From positions 1,240,001 to 1,304,000 of the forward strand of contig NZ_BAABAE010000003.1 in assembly GCF_039537265.1 (NCBI RefSeq): a stretch of 64,000 nucleotides of DNA. The letters run 5' to 3'. A program made the position numbers and the translations under genes. This DNA comes from Terrimesophilobacter bigeumensis (lineage in GTDB: Bacteria > Actinomycetota > Actinomycetes > Actinomycetales > Microbacteriaceae). The first letter of the stretch is position 1. Each line of letters opens with the position of its first letter. Shown here piece by piece: positions 56,098-64,000 of the stretch. The notes under the pieces were generated by a model. It ran no database searches, had not been told where the DNA came from, and saw nothing but the letters and a program-made list of their open reading frames with translations.

Positions 56098-57168
56098 ATG
56101 ACCACGCTCGACTACTCACCGCTCTCCTCGCGCGTGACGGGCCAGGATCTCCGGGAGTTCCGCGATGTTCCCGGCGTTTCCGAGTCCCACCTGACCGGTG
56201 CCGCCGCGATCGTCGCGCTCATGGCGGTCCTCGTCGTGGGGGCCGTCGTCGTCGGGGTCATCGGACAGTCGCTGTTCGCGGCCTTCACCTCCTCGGGCGC
56301 CGAAGCCCTCCCCATCCCTCTCGTGTTCCTCCTCATCGTCGGCGTCCTCATCGCCGGCATGGTCATCCACCGCCGCGTGACGCGCCTGCGCCTTCTGCGC
56401 CTCTACCGCTTCGCCACGACGAACGGTCTCACACTCAGGACCAATACCGAGGTCCCCGGCTATCCGGGTTCGATCTTCGCGATCGGCTCCGGCCGCACGG
56501 TCACCGAGATGCTCTCGCGCGCGGACGGGCCCACCGTCGACATCGGTGACCTGCGCTACACGACGGGTTCCGGCAAGAACCGCACGACGCACCAGTGGGG
56601 CTTCGTCGCGATCCGGCTCGACCGGATGATGCCCCAGATGATCCTCGACGCGAAGAGCAACAACTTCCTCGGCACCAACCTGCCGGTGAGTTTCTCCCGC
56701 AACCAGGTGCTGTCCCTCGAGGGCGACTTCGACCGCTACTTCACGCTCTACTGCCCGCGGGAGTACGAAAGGGACGCCCTCTACGTCTTCACGCCGGATC
56801 TCATGGCGAGGCTCGTCGACGAGGCGGCACTCTTCGACGTCGAGATCGTCGACGACTGGATGTTCCTGTACTCGGCGAGCCCCTTCGACCTCGCGGATGC
56901 GACCGCCCTCGCCCGCATCTTCCGAATCGTCGACACGGTGGGCGCGAAGACGCTCGACCGCACCGAACGCTATGCGGACTCGAAGGTCGTGAGCGGCGCC
57001 GTCGCAGCGGCGAGCGGCGCGCCTCTCGGGGCGCGGATGTCGGCCAACGTCGTCGCCCCCGGCGGCCGTCGGCTGCGCAGGGGGCTCTCCGTCGGCACGG
57101 TCGTCGTCTTCATCGGTGTCGCGATCTACGCCATCGTGAGCTTCCTGCCGTTCTTTCGCCTCTCCTAG
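56098..57168 (+). CDS. DUF3137-like membrane protein
   Basis: 356 residues. Two membrane helices near the N-terminus (about 34-56 and 73-92), a soluble domain (about 100-310), and a C-terminal helix (about 333-353). The soluble part reads YPGSIFAIGSGRTVTEMLSR, HQWGFVAIRLDRMMPQMILD and SLEGDFDRYFTLYCPREYER, which recalls DUF3137-type domains (a beta-sandwich-like fold that reports 'galanin'-free unknown function). No catalytic motif. Divergent from the acyl-CoA dehydrogenase gene, with GAGG 8 nt before the ATG. Function unknown. Confidence 0.55.
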   Translation: MTTLDYSPLSSRVTGQDLREFRDVPGVSESHLTGAAAIVALMAVLVVGAVVVGVIGQSLFAAFTSSGAEALPIPLVFLLIVGVLIAGMVIHRRVTRLRLLRLYRFATTNGLTLRTNTEVPGYPGSIFAIGSGRTVTEMLSRADGPTVDIGDLRYTTGSGKNRTTHQWGFVAIRLDRMMPQMILDAKSNNFLGTNLPVSFSRNQVLSLEGDFDRYFTLYCPREYERDALYVFTPDLMARLVDEAALFDVEIVDDWMFLYSASPFDLADATALARIFRIVDTVGAKTLDRTERYADSKVVSGAVAAASGAPLGARMSANVVAPGGRRLRRGLSVGTVVVFIGVAIYAIVSFLPFFRLS

Positions 57169-57202
57169 GACGCATCCTGCTCCGGATGCGGGACGAAGCC
57201 TC

Positions 57203-59440
57203 TCAGCGGGCGGTCGCCTCGGGAGCGGCCGGCAACCCGCCCTCCGCGAGCACGAGCCGCTGGGTCGGGCGGGTCATCGCCACGTAGAGGGCTGCGGCAC
57301 CGCGCTCGGACTCCGCGACGATCGCCGCCGCGTCGACGATCACGACGGAATCGAATTCGAGCCCCTTGGCCTCCTGGGCGCTGAGGACGGTGACGTCGGA
57401 CGCGAGCCCTTCGGCCCCGAGACCCACCCGGTCGCCGAGTTCCGCCCCGAGCGATCGGTGCAGCTCCGCGAGGCGGTCCGCCGCCGCGATGACCGCAACG
57501 GTGCCATCCACCTCGAGTGCGAGACGGGTCGCGGCCAGGGCATCCGGGACCACTTCGATCGGCCACTCGCTCTCCCGCACCGACACGGAGCGGGTGACCG
57601 GCAGGCCGTGGGCGATCGCCATCGACTCGGCGGCCGCCGCGATCTGGGTCGGCGTCCGGTAGTTGACCGTGAGCTCCTCCCGGCGCCAGCGCTCGCCCTC
57701 CGCGCCGCGTCCGATGAGCGGTGCGATGGCATGCTCCCAGGTCTCTGCGGCGGATGCCGCTGCAGCCTGGGCGATGTCCCCCACGATCGTGAAGGAGCGG
57801 CTCGGCCCCCTCCGCAGCAGCAGTCGCCACTGCATGGGTGAGAGCTCCTGGGCCTCGTCGACCACGATGTGGCCGTAGGCCCAGGTGCGGTCGGAGGCGG
57901 CGCGCTCCGCGGTCGTGCCGGCATCCGCGAACTCGGCGAAGCCCTCGGCGAGCGATCTCGCATCCACCATGCCGCCGACCCCCATATTGGCGATCGCCTG
58001 TTCGGCGTTCTCGAGGTCGCGCTTGCGCTGCTGCTTCGCGGCGCGCTTGGCCGCCACATCCTGGACGACGGTCTCGCCGAGCAGTTCAGCAGCCTCATCG
58101 AGGAGAGGGATGTCGGAGATCGTGAACGGCGCCGAGCGCTCCCTCTGCAGGCGATGGCGGTCCTCGGCACTCCAGTCGGGCGTGAGTTCGGCGAGCCAGT
58201 GCGGACGTGCGTAGAGGTCCTGCAGGAGCTTCTGCGGGGTGAGAGGGAGCCAGGCGGTGTTGAGGGCGATCCGTGCGTCGCTCGCGGTCCGCAGGTCTTC
58301 GCGCAGCATCGGCAGGTCGGAGTCGTCGACCGTGTTGCCCTGGTCGCGCAACTGCGCGGCGAGCCTGCGGGTGAGCGCGTCGAGCGCGGTCTTCACGAAG
58401 ACGAGCCTGGCCTCGTTGTAAGGACGCCCGGTCTCGCGCGCCTTCGCGATCGCCGAGGCCACGAGCTCCGGTTCGAGCATGACGGTCTCGCCATTGACCT
58501 CGATCGGCTGGGGTGCCTCCGGGACACGCTGGCGGGAGGCGACGGCGCGCGCCAGGAGCGGCGCCATCCGGAGCCGGCCCTTGGTGCCGGCGACGGCCGG
58601 GCTGTCCTCGGCGGTCGCCTCGACGCCGGGAAAGAGCTGCCCGACGCTCGCGAGCACGACCCCGGACTCGCCGAGGGAGGGCAGTACGGCCTCGATGTAC
58701 CGCAGGAAGGAGCGTGACGGCCCGACGATGAGCACCCCGCTCGACCGCAGGCGTTCGCGGTGCGAGTAGAGCAGGTAGGCGGCACGGTGCAGGGCGACCG
58801 CCGTCTTGCCGGTACCCGGGCCGCCCTGTACGACGAGGATGCCGCGGAGTTCGGAGCGGATGATGCGGTCCTGCTCGGCCTGGATGGTCGCGACGATGTC
58901 GGACATCCGCCCGGTGCGCTGCGCGGAGAGCGCCGTTAGAAGGGCGCCCTCCCCCTGCAACTGGACGCTGCTCTCGTCGAGCAGGTCGGGGTCGAAGATC
59001 TCGTCCTCGATGCGGATGAGCTTCTTGCCCTGCGAGATCAGGTGTCGCCGGGCGCGCGCCCCCATCGGGGTCTTCGCTGTCGCCTGGTAGAAGGCGCTCG
59101 CCTGCGGGACCCGCCAGTCGAGCAGGATCGGCTGCCGATCCTGGTCGCGCAGCCCGATCCGGCCGATGTAGCGGTGGATGAGCTGGTCGCCACCACCATC
59201 GTCGCCATCCACCGACAAGCGCCCGAACGCGAGGCGCTCCCCGACCTCCCGCAGTTGCAGGATGCGGTCCTCGTACAGCCGAGCGAAGCTGTCGCGCTCG
59301 CTCCTGGCCTGATGACCGCCGCCGACGCTCTGGGCACGGACGGCGTCCAGCTGCTCCTCGGTCTCGCGCTGGAGCTCATGGAGGCGGCGGTACAACCCTG
59401 CGACGTAGTCGCGCTCGCGCTCCAGTTCGGACGAACCCAC
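57203..59440 (-). CDS. helD: HelD-like RNA polymerase-recycling ATPase
   Basis: 745-residue superfamily 1 helicase-like ATPase. HelD frees stalled RNA polymerase and in actinobacteria can protect it from rifampicin-type drugs. The N-terminal coiled coil (1-75, LYRRLHELQRETEEQLDAVR) is the secondary-channel arm; Walker A is GGPGTGKT (206-213); further helicase motifs include VDEAQELSPMQWRLLLRR (motif II, DEAQ), GDIAQ, VNYRTP, and the final YVAMTRPTQRLVLAEGG. GTG start. Length and N-terminal arm separate it from UvrD/Rep. Confidence 0.88.
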   Translation of the reverse strand: MGSSELERERDYVAGLYRRLHELQRETEEQLDAVRAQSVGGGHQARSERDSFARLYEDRILQLREVGERLAFGRLSVDGDDGGGDQLIHRYIGRIGLRDQDRQPILLDWRVPQASAFYQATAKTPMGARARRHLISQGKKLIRIEDEIFDPDLLDESSVQLQGEGALLTALSAQRTGRMSDIVATIQAEQDRIIRSELRGILVVQGGPGTGKTAVALHRAAYLLYSHRERLRSSGVLIVGPSRSFLRYIEAVLPSLGESGVVLASVGQLFPGVEATAEDSPAVAGTKGRLRMAPLLARAVASRQRVPEAPQPIEVNGETVMLEPELVASAIAKARETGRPYNEARLVFVKTALDALTRRLAAQLRDQGNTVDDSDLPMLREDLRTASDARIALNTAWLPLTPQKLLQDLYARPHWLAELTPDWSAEDRHRLQRERSAPFTISDIPLLDEAAELLGETVVQDVAAKRAAKQQRKRDLENAEQAIANMGVGGMVDARSLAEGFAEFADAGTTAERAASDRTWAYGHIVVDEAQELSPMQWRLLLRRGPSRSFTIVGDIAQAAAASAAETWEHAIAPLIGRGAEGERWRREELTVNYRTPTQIAAAAESMAIAHGLPVTRSVSVRESEWPIEVVPDALAATRLALEVDGTVAVIAAADRLAELHRSLGAELGDRVGLGAEGLASDVTVLSAQEAKGLEFDSVVIVDAAAIVAESERGAAALYVAMTRPTQRLVLAEGGLPAAPEATAR

Positions 59441-59520
59441 CCAGACTCACATCCCTCGATTTCGAAACATGCAAGTCTATCGGTTCTGCATCACCGATTC
59501 TGCGCCCACCGGCGCAGTTC

Positions 59521-60354
59521 CTACCGGTTCTGCGACCGCGGCTCTCCCTGCTCATGCGGCTGGCCCTGCTGTTCACGGAGGATGGCGAGCGCCCTCGACA
59601 CCCGCTCGCTCAGCCCGGTGACCCTTCGCGGAGTCTTGCGCTCGAGTTCATCGAGCACGAGCAGTGCCTCGGCGCGCTGCTTCTGGTGCACCGCGTGGAT
59701 CGCGAGATTCCTGGAGAGCGAGATCCGGGCACCCCACACCGCGAGCCAGAGGCTCACGATCACGAGGACGGCGCAGACCGCAGCCGCCCACCACGGTGCG
59801 GTGCCGCCCAGAGCGAGCCACCCGGCTGCGACGAGTGCCACGAGGGCAGCCAGGACAGGGATCGCCCGCACCCATCGCCCCACGACGACATGACGGTGCA
59901 GGTCCTTCTGCCGGTCGTCGATCGCGGTGAGCCAGGCGCGGTAGTCGGCGATCCGCCCCTTGGACAGCCGGGTTCCCGACTGGGCCTTCAGGTCCTCGCG
60001 GATGACCCGGTAGCCGGTCTCCGGCCGCCGCAGCGCGCGGGCCGCGAGCAGCGCCGTGACAGCAGCGGCAGCCACGAGCCCGACGAGGGCGAGGAGGCCC
60101 CACAGCAGCTGACCCCGGTCGAGCAGAAGGCGCATGGCCAGGTCGACCCCGAGCACGAGCAGGACGAGCACGATCGAGCACACCGCAATCGCCCAGGAGA
60201 GCACGCGATCGCGGTCCCTGGTGCCGGCCGCACGCCCTGCCCTGCGCACCTGGTGCCCCGTCACGACGTCGACGAGCTGGAGCAGGATGGCGAGCGCCGA
60301 ACCGGCGATCGCCACCGCGAGGATCGCCGCGAGAGTTCCCGAATCCACTTCCAC
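59521..60354 (-). CDS. Multi-pass membrane protein, unknown function
   Basis: 277 residues with about five membrane helices (about 8-30, 53-72, 82-108, 168-184, 188-208), a cytosolic loop (about 110-160, RVIREDLKAQSGTRLSKGRI) and a charged cytosolic C-terminus (210-277; LLVLDELERKTPRRVTGLSE) likely to be helical. No family recognised. ATG start. Same strand as helD, about 80 bp upstream of it. Confidence 0.6.
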   Translation of the reverse strand: MEVDSGTLAAILAVAIAGSALAILLQLVDVVTGHQVRRAGRAAGTRDRDRVLSWAIAVCSIVLVLLVLGVDLAMRLLLDRGQLLWGLLALVGLVAAAAVTALLAARALRRPETGYRVIREDLKAQSGTRLSKGRIADYRAWLTAIDDRQKDLHRHVVVGRWVRAIPVLAALVALVAAGWLALGGTAPWWAAAVCAVLVIVSLWLAVWGARISLSRNLAIHAVHQKQRAEALLVLDELERKTPRRVTGLSERVSRALAILREQQGQPHEQGEPRSQNR

Positions 60355-60417
60355 TCCTTCGTGTCGACGTCTCGTCGCTCACCGCTCGCTCCGCGCTGCC
60401 GCGGGGTGAGTCAGCGC

Positions 60418-61794
60418 TCAGAAAACCTTGCCAGGGTTCAGTATCCCCCGCGGATCGAAGACCCGCTTGATCTCCCGTTGCAGCGCCAACTGGTCCTGGC
60501 CGAGTTCTTTCCCCAGCCAGCGCCGCTTGAGAATGCCGACCCCGTGCTCCCCGGTCAGCGTACCGCCGAGCTCGAGTGCTGCGGCGAACAGGTCGCCGGC
60601 TGCCTCCCAGATGCGCTCGGGCACCTGAGGCAGCTCGCCGGGGGCGGATTCCTCTATGAGGAAGTTCGGATGCAGGTTGCCGTCCCCCGCGTGCGCGACC
60701 GTCGGGATGGCGATCCCGTACTTCTCCTCGATCGCCCCGATCCGGCGGAACATCTCCGGCAGCATGCTGCGCGGCACCGCGACGTCCTCGATGAGCACCG
60801 TGCCCTGCGCTTCGAGTGCCGGGTGGAACGCACGGCGGATCGCCAGCAGCCGCTCGCCCTCCACGGCATCGGTGCTGGACTCCGCCTCCCCGCCCAGCGA
60901 CCGGATGATCGCGAGCACCTCGTCCGCCTCCGCAGCGCTCGCGACACCATCCGTCTGCACGAGCAGGCAGGCGGTGCCGCGCGAGGACAGGTCCAAACCG
61001 AGATAGGCGTCGATCGCATGCAGGGAGGCCGCGTCGAGCAGTTCCATGACCGCAGGAGCAAGGCCCGCCGCGGTGATCGCTGCGGAGGCGGTGGCAGCCG
61101 ACCGCACATCCGGGAAGTATGCGCCGATCGTCGCCACGGTGCCGCGCGGCAGCTGGCGCAGCCGCAGCGTCGCCTCGACGATGACGCCGAGAGTGCCCTC
61201 CGAACCGATCATGAGGGCCGTGAGGTCGAGCCCGCTGACACCCTTGACGCTGCGGTGGCCGAGTTCGAGCAGGCGGCCGTCTGCGAGCACGACCTTGAGC
61301 CCGAGAATGGCCTCGCGCGTCACCCCGTATTTCGCGCACAGCAGCCCGCCCGCGTTCGTGGCGATGTTGCCGCCGATCGTCGAGATGGCGCGACTGGCCG
61401 GGTCGGGGGCGAACCACAGGCCGTGCTCGCGCAGCGAATCGTTGAAGTCCCCGTTGAGGATGCCCGGCTCGACCACGGCGAGCTCGTCGGCGGGCGAGAG
61501 CTCGAGCACCCGGTTCATGGCGAGGGTCGAGAGCACGATCTCTCCGGCCTCCGCGATGGCTCCGCCCGCAAGACCCGTTCCCGCACCACGAGGCACGACG
61601 GGCATCCGGAACTCGTCGGCGATGCGCAGGGTCGCCTGCACGTCTTCGACGGATCGCGCGGTGACGACGGCGAGCGGTGCGGTGGCCGAGACATGGCCGG
61701 ACTTGTCGGTGCGAGCCGACTCCAGCGCGGAGGGCTCCATGGAGATCGCCGGGCCGAGCGCGTCGCGCAGCCGGGTGAGTGCGGCATCCGTCAC
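60418..61794 (-). CDS. glcD: FAD-linked oxidase, GlcD/D-lactate dehydrogenase type
   Basis: 458 residues, VAO-fold flavoprotein oxidising a 2-hydroxy acid (glycolate or D-lactate). FAD-binding PP-loop region VVPRGAGTGLAGGA (about 66-79), STIGGNIATNAGGLLCAKYG (about 137-156), the GSEGTLGVI turn, and the C-terminal domain ending THAGDGNLHPNF-like (VAHAGDGNLHPNFLI) and TGEHGVGILKRRWL. No GlcE/GlcF subunits or Fe-S protein genes nearby, so it acts alone or with distant partners. Its start overlaps the end of the ribokinase gene (ATGA). Confidence 0.85.
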   Translation of the reverse strand: MTDAALTRLRDALGPAISMEPSALESARTDKSGHVSATAPLAVVTARSVEDVQATLRIADEFRMPVVPRGAGTGLAGGAIAEAGEIVLSTLAMNRVLELSPADELAVVEPGILNGDFNDSLREHGLWFAPDPASRAISTIGGNIATNAGGLLCAKYGVTREAILGLKVVLADGRLLELGHRSVKGVSGLDLTALMIGSEGTLGVIVEATLRLRQLPRGTVATIGAYFPDVRSAATASAAITAAGLAPAVMELLDAASLHAIDAYLGLDLSSRGTACLLVQTDGVASAAEADEVLAIIRSLGGEAESSTDAVEGERLLAIRRAFHPALEAQGTVLIEDVAVPRSMLPEMFRRIGAIEEKYGIAIPTVAHAGDGNLHPNFLIEESAPGELPQVPERIWEAAGDLFAAALELGGTLTGEHGVGILKRRWLGKELGQDQLALQREIKRVFDPRGILNPGKVF

Positions 61795-62702
61795 AGCGGC
61801 TCCGCGAGCATGGCTTCGATGCGGTCGCGGCCGGGGATCGAGGGGACCGCCCCGAGCGCCTGCACGGAGAGCGCGGCGGCGGCGGTCGCGAACGCTGCGG
61901 AGGACTCGAGGTCCCGCCCCTCGGCGATCGCGGCGGCGAACGCCCCGCAGTAGGTGTCGCCGGCGCCGGTCGTGTCCACCGCATCGACCCTGCGCGCCGG
62001 CACCCGCGCGAGCTCGACACCGCCCTCGTAGAGGGCAGAACCGTCGGAGCCGAGGGTGACGATGAGCCGGTCGACGCGGGCGGCGAGGCGAGCGGATGCC
62101 TCGGCGAGGTCGTCGCTGCCGCCGATGAGGCAGGCCTCGTGCTCGTTGACGATGAGACAGTCGACGGCGGAGATCAGCTCATCCGGCAGTTCGCGGGCGG
62201 GAGCCGCGTTGAGCATGACCGTCGTCCCCGCGGACTTCGCGACCTGGGCGGCCTCGGTCACGACGCCGATGGGCAGCTCGAGCTGCATGAGCAGCACGGA
62301 GGCGCTGGCGATCGCCGCGCGCTCCGGCTCGGTGAGCGCCGTGACCTCGGCGTTCGCGCCGGAGGCGACGATGATGGTGTTCTCGGCAGAGTCGGCGACG
62401 ACGATGAAGGCCTGCCCGGTCGGCGCAGCGCTACTCCGCACGAGCGTGCGGTCGATGCCCGCATCCGTCATGGTCACGGCGAGCTCGCCGCCGTGCTCAT
62501 CCCTTCCGAGGGAGCCGACGAAGGTCGTCGGCGCACCCGCACGCGCCGCGGCGACAGCCTGGTTGAGGCCTTTTCCTCCCGGATAGGTCGCGACCGATTC
62601 GGCCAGGAGCGTCTCTCCCGGCTGGGGAATGCGCTCGACCGTGAAGACGATATCCATGTTGGCGCTGCCCACCATGACGATCCCGGAACGCTCCTGTGCC
62701 AT
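61791..62702 (-). CDS. rbsK: Ribokinase
   Basis: PfkB-family sugar kinase making ribose 5-phosphate; 303 residues. The N-terminal signature MVGSANMDIVFTVERIPQPG and YPGGKGLNQAVAAARAGA (substrate lid region) are followed by the C-terminal anion hole and catalytic base DTTGAGDTYCGAF. The ATG follows TACGCT by 6 nt. A longer frame upstream is a shadow of the glycosylase gene. Coupled to the glcD-like gene downstream; the pairing of these two is unusual. Confidence 0.9.
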   Translation of the reverse strand: MAQERSGIVMVGSANMDIVFTVERIPQPGETLLAESVATYPGGKGLNQAVAAARAGAPTTFVGSLGRDEHGGELAVTMTDAGIDRTLVRSSAAPTGQAFIVVADSAENTIIVASGANAEVTALTEPERAAIASASVLLMQLELPIGVVTEAAQVAKSAGTTVMLNAAPARELPDELISAVDCLIVNEHEACLIGGSDDLAEASARLAARVDRLIVTLGSDGSALYEGGVELARVPARRVDAVDTTGAGDTYCGAFAAAIAEGRDLESSAAFATAAAALSVQALGAVPSIPGRDRIEAMLAEPL

Positions 62703-62708
62703 GCCCCC

Positions 62709-62714
62709 AGCGTA
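62709..62714 (-). promoter_or_regulatory. -10 box of rbsK (leaderless)
   Basis: TACGCT on the minus strand, 6 nt before the ATG. Confidence 0.45.
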
Positions 62715-62758
62715 TCGGTCGAGGCGAGGGCATCGGAGGCCCGTGCGAGAGTGGTGCG

Positions 62759-63622
62759 ATGGCTGGAACACTGCTCGGGACGACCGCACCCTTCGACGGC
62801 GCCGGCGTGTTCCGCTACCTCGCCGGGCACGCCATCCCCGGGGTCGAGTCCGGTGACGAGCACGGTTACCGGCGGCGGATGCGCTGGGGCGGGGCGGTGG
62901 CCGAACTCGAGGTGCGGCTCGCGCCGGCGCCCGATGCCGGCCCGGAGTCCGCAGCGGATGCGGTGCTCGCGACGCTCGACGGCGGGCCGTTGCCTCCCGA
63001 TCTCGTGACGCGCATCCGTCGCCTCCTCGACCTCGACGCCGACTCCGCCGCCATCGACGGGATGCTCGCGGAAGACCCGGTGTTCGCCCTGCCCGTCGCG
63101 GCCGCACCCGGTATTCGGCTGCCGGGCAGCCTTGACCCTCACGAAGAGCTGTTCCGCACACTGGTCGGGCAGCAGATCTCGATCGCAGCCACCCGATCCG
63201 TGCTCGGTCGGATCTCGCGCGAACTGTGCGGGGACAGCGGCCTGTTCCCCACCGCGGAGCAGTTCGCCGAACGGGGCCTCGAGGTGCTGCGCGGTCCGGC
63301 GTCGCGCGTGGCCACGATCCACGGCGTCGCCCTCGCCCTCGCCTCCGGCGAGCTGGTGATCGAGGAGAGCCTCTCGGTGGCCGAACTCACCGAGCGGCTC
63401 GTGGCGATGCCGGGAATAGGGCCGTGGACCGCCGGTTATGTGGCGATGCGCGCGCTCGGCGCATCGGACACCCTGCTCTCCACCGACCTCGTCCTGCTCA
63501 AGGGCGCCGCGGCGCTCGGCCTGCCGGGTACTCCACGCGGTATCGCCGAACGAGCAGCCCGCTGGTCGCCGTATCGCAGCTACGCGACGTTGCACCTGTG
63601 GCGTATCGCCCAGGCGAAGTAG
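62759..63622 (+). CDS. alkA: DNA-3-methyladenine glycosylase II (AlkA-like)
   Basis: 287-residue HhH-GPD glycosylase removing alkylated bases. The N-terminal AlkA_N domain (about 8-90; FDGAGVFRYLAGHAIPGVE) precedes the helical domain with the helix-hairpin-helix MPGIGPWTAGYVAMRALG (217-234) and catalytic Asp near residue 243 in STDLVL. In many actinobacteria AlkA is fused to an Ada domain; here it is alone. GAGAGT lies 6 nt before the ATG. Divergent from rbsK over 56 bp. Confidence 0.88.
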   Translation: MAGTLLGTTAPFDGAGVFRYLAGHAIPGVESGDEHGYRRRMRWGGAVAELEVRLAPAPDAGPESAADAVLATLDGGPLPPDLVTRIRRLLDLDADSAAIDGMLAEDPVFALPVAAAPGIRLPGSLDPHEELFRTLVGQQISIAATRSVLGRISRELCGDSGLFPTAEQFAERGLEVLRGPASRVATIHGVALALASGELVIEESLSVAELTERLVAMPGIGPWTAGYVAMRALGASDTLLSTDLVLLKGAAALGLPGTPRGIAERAARWSPYRSYATLHLWRIAQAK

Positions 63623-63698
63623 TCGACCTCGCCCACTCTCCGGGAAGCCGGCTGCGCGCGCGGAAAGCATCGGTATGGCCACTGTCAGGGTGAGCAAG

Positions 63699-63704
63699 TA
63701 GCGT
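63699..63704 (+). promoter_or_regulatory. -10 box of the 63711 gene (leaderless)
   Basis: TAGCGT, 6 nt before the ATG. Confidence 0.45.
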
Positions 63705-63710
63705 TAACGC

Positions 63711-64000
63711 ATGCGACTGCGGATCCTGTTCATCGTCGGCCTCGGCATCGGCTACATCCTGGGCGCGCGCGCCGGGCGTCCGCGGTACGACCAGCTCAAG
63801 GCGAAGGCGACCGAGGCATGGGAGGACCCGCGCGTGCAGAAGGTGGTCGTCGACACCCAGGAGTTCGTGAAGGAGAACGCCCCCATCGTCCAGGAGAAGG
63901 TCGTCGCGGGAACGAAGGCCGCTGTTGCCGGAGCGCAGGAGGCTGCGGCCAGAGCGGCCGAGACGGCGAAGGACGTCTCCGAGAGGGTGGCGGAGACGGC
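63711..64000 (+). CDS. YtxH-like membrane-anchored helical protein, 3' end outside window
   Basis: First 96 residues only. RILFIVGLGIGYILGARAG is a short N-terminal membrane anchor ending in the GARAGRPRYDQ motif seen on actinobacterial YtxH-type proteins, followed by a long Lys/Glu/Ala-rich helix (VQEKVVAGTKAAVAGAQEAA). Function unknown; envelope or stress roles are often assumed. The ATG follows TAGCGT by 6 nt. Confidence 0.7.
   Translation, partial: MRLRILFIVGLGIGYILGARAGRPRYDQLKAKATEAWEDPRVQKVVVDTQEFVKENAPIVQEKVVAGTKAAVAGAQEAAARAAETAKDVSERVAET

Overview
The window is chromosomal DNA from a high-GC Gram-positive actinobacterium, most likely Microbacteriaceae (Micrococcales). The evidence is a sigA with a very long Lys/Ala-rich N-terminus, actinobacterial families (DUF7455, DUF4191, DUF3145, PAC2), a GlnA/GlnE/GlnA2 set, a PucR-type FasR in front of fabD-fabH-acpP-fabF, and many genes that start 6-7 nt after a TANNNT -10 box with no Shine-Dalgarno. 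Almost everything is core housekeeping. There is no prophage, integrase, insertion sequence or CRISPR array.

Layout. 1-5.5 kb: topoisomerase IV (parC, cut by the window edge, and parE on the other strand) around a NUDIX hydrolase and a DUF222-HNH protein. 5.6-10.6 kb: DUF7455 and ATP-grasp genes, then sigA with a CofE-like gene, then PAC2. 10.7-17.6 kb: pepA, lpd and the E2 acyltransferase of a 2-oxoacid dehydrogenase, a membrane pseudokinase, DUF4191. 17.7-26.6 kb: nitrogen block with RDD protein, glnA behind a four-element GlnR-type box, glnE, glnA2, panB and gdhA. 26.4-28.6 kb: a SPOR-like small protein, map, ppgK and the RNase P RNA gene. 28.6-31.3 kb: an isolated 3-hydroxybenzoate 4-monooxygenase-like gene divergent from an IclR regulator. 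31.3-36.2 kb: RNase HI, an Rv2229c-like protein whose zinc ribbon has decayed, a Nif3-like protein and an NCS1 permease with an acidic tail of about 484 residues. 36.3-37.8 kb: a PadR/membrane-protein pair and tRNA-Val. 38-47.4 kb: aceE, fasR, a lipoprotein, fabD-fabH-acpP-fabF, a RibD/DHFR-like enzyme, DUF3145. 47.5-54.9 kb: the most disturbed part, with a second PadR gene coupled to a broken ABC transporter (ATPase fused in frame to a permease tail), short repeats, a family A DNA polymerase, an AhpD-like protein, DUF1684, csp, a NERD protein behind a G11 tract, and a 13-bp perfect inverted repeat. 54.9-64 kb: acyl-CoA dehydrogenase-like, HelD, GlcD-like oxidase, ribokinase, AlkA-like glycosylase and the start of a YtxH-like protein.

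How the genes fit together. glnA, its adenylyltransferase glnE, glnA2 and gdhA form a compact ammonium-assimilation block in which transcription (GlnR box) and enzyme activity (Tyr402 site plus GlnE) are probably both controlled. aceE, lpd and the E2 gene make and use acetyl-CoA, and the fasR-fab block turns it into fatty acids. Both PadR genes sit directly upstream of membrane-protein genes and each has a palindrome with the core TATAGCTA in its own promoter region.

I found no clearly new multi-gene system. The best leads are the uniform leaderless promoters, the NCS1 permease with its giant acidic tail, the pseudokinase that has lost all its catalytic residues, and the in-frame ABC deletion beside inverted short repeats.
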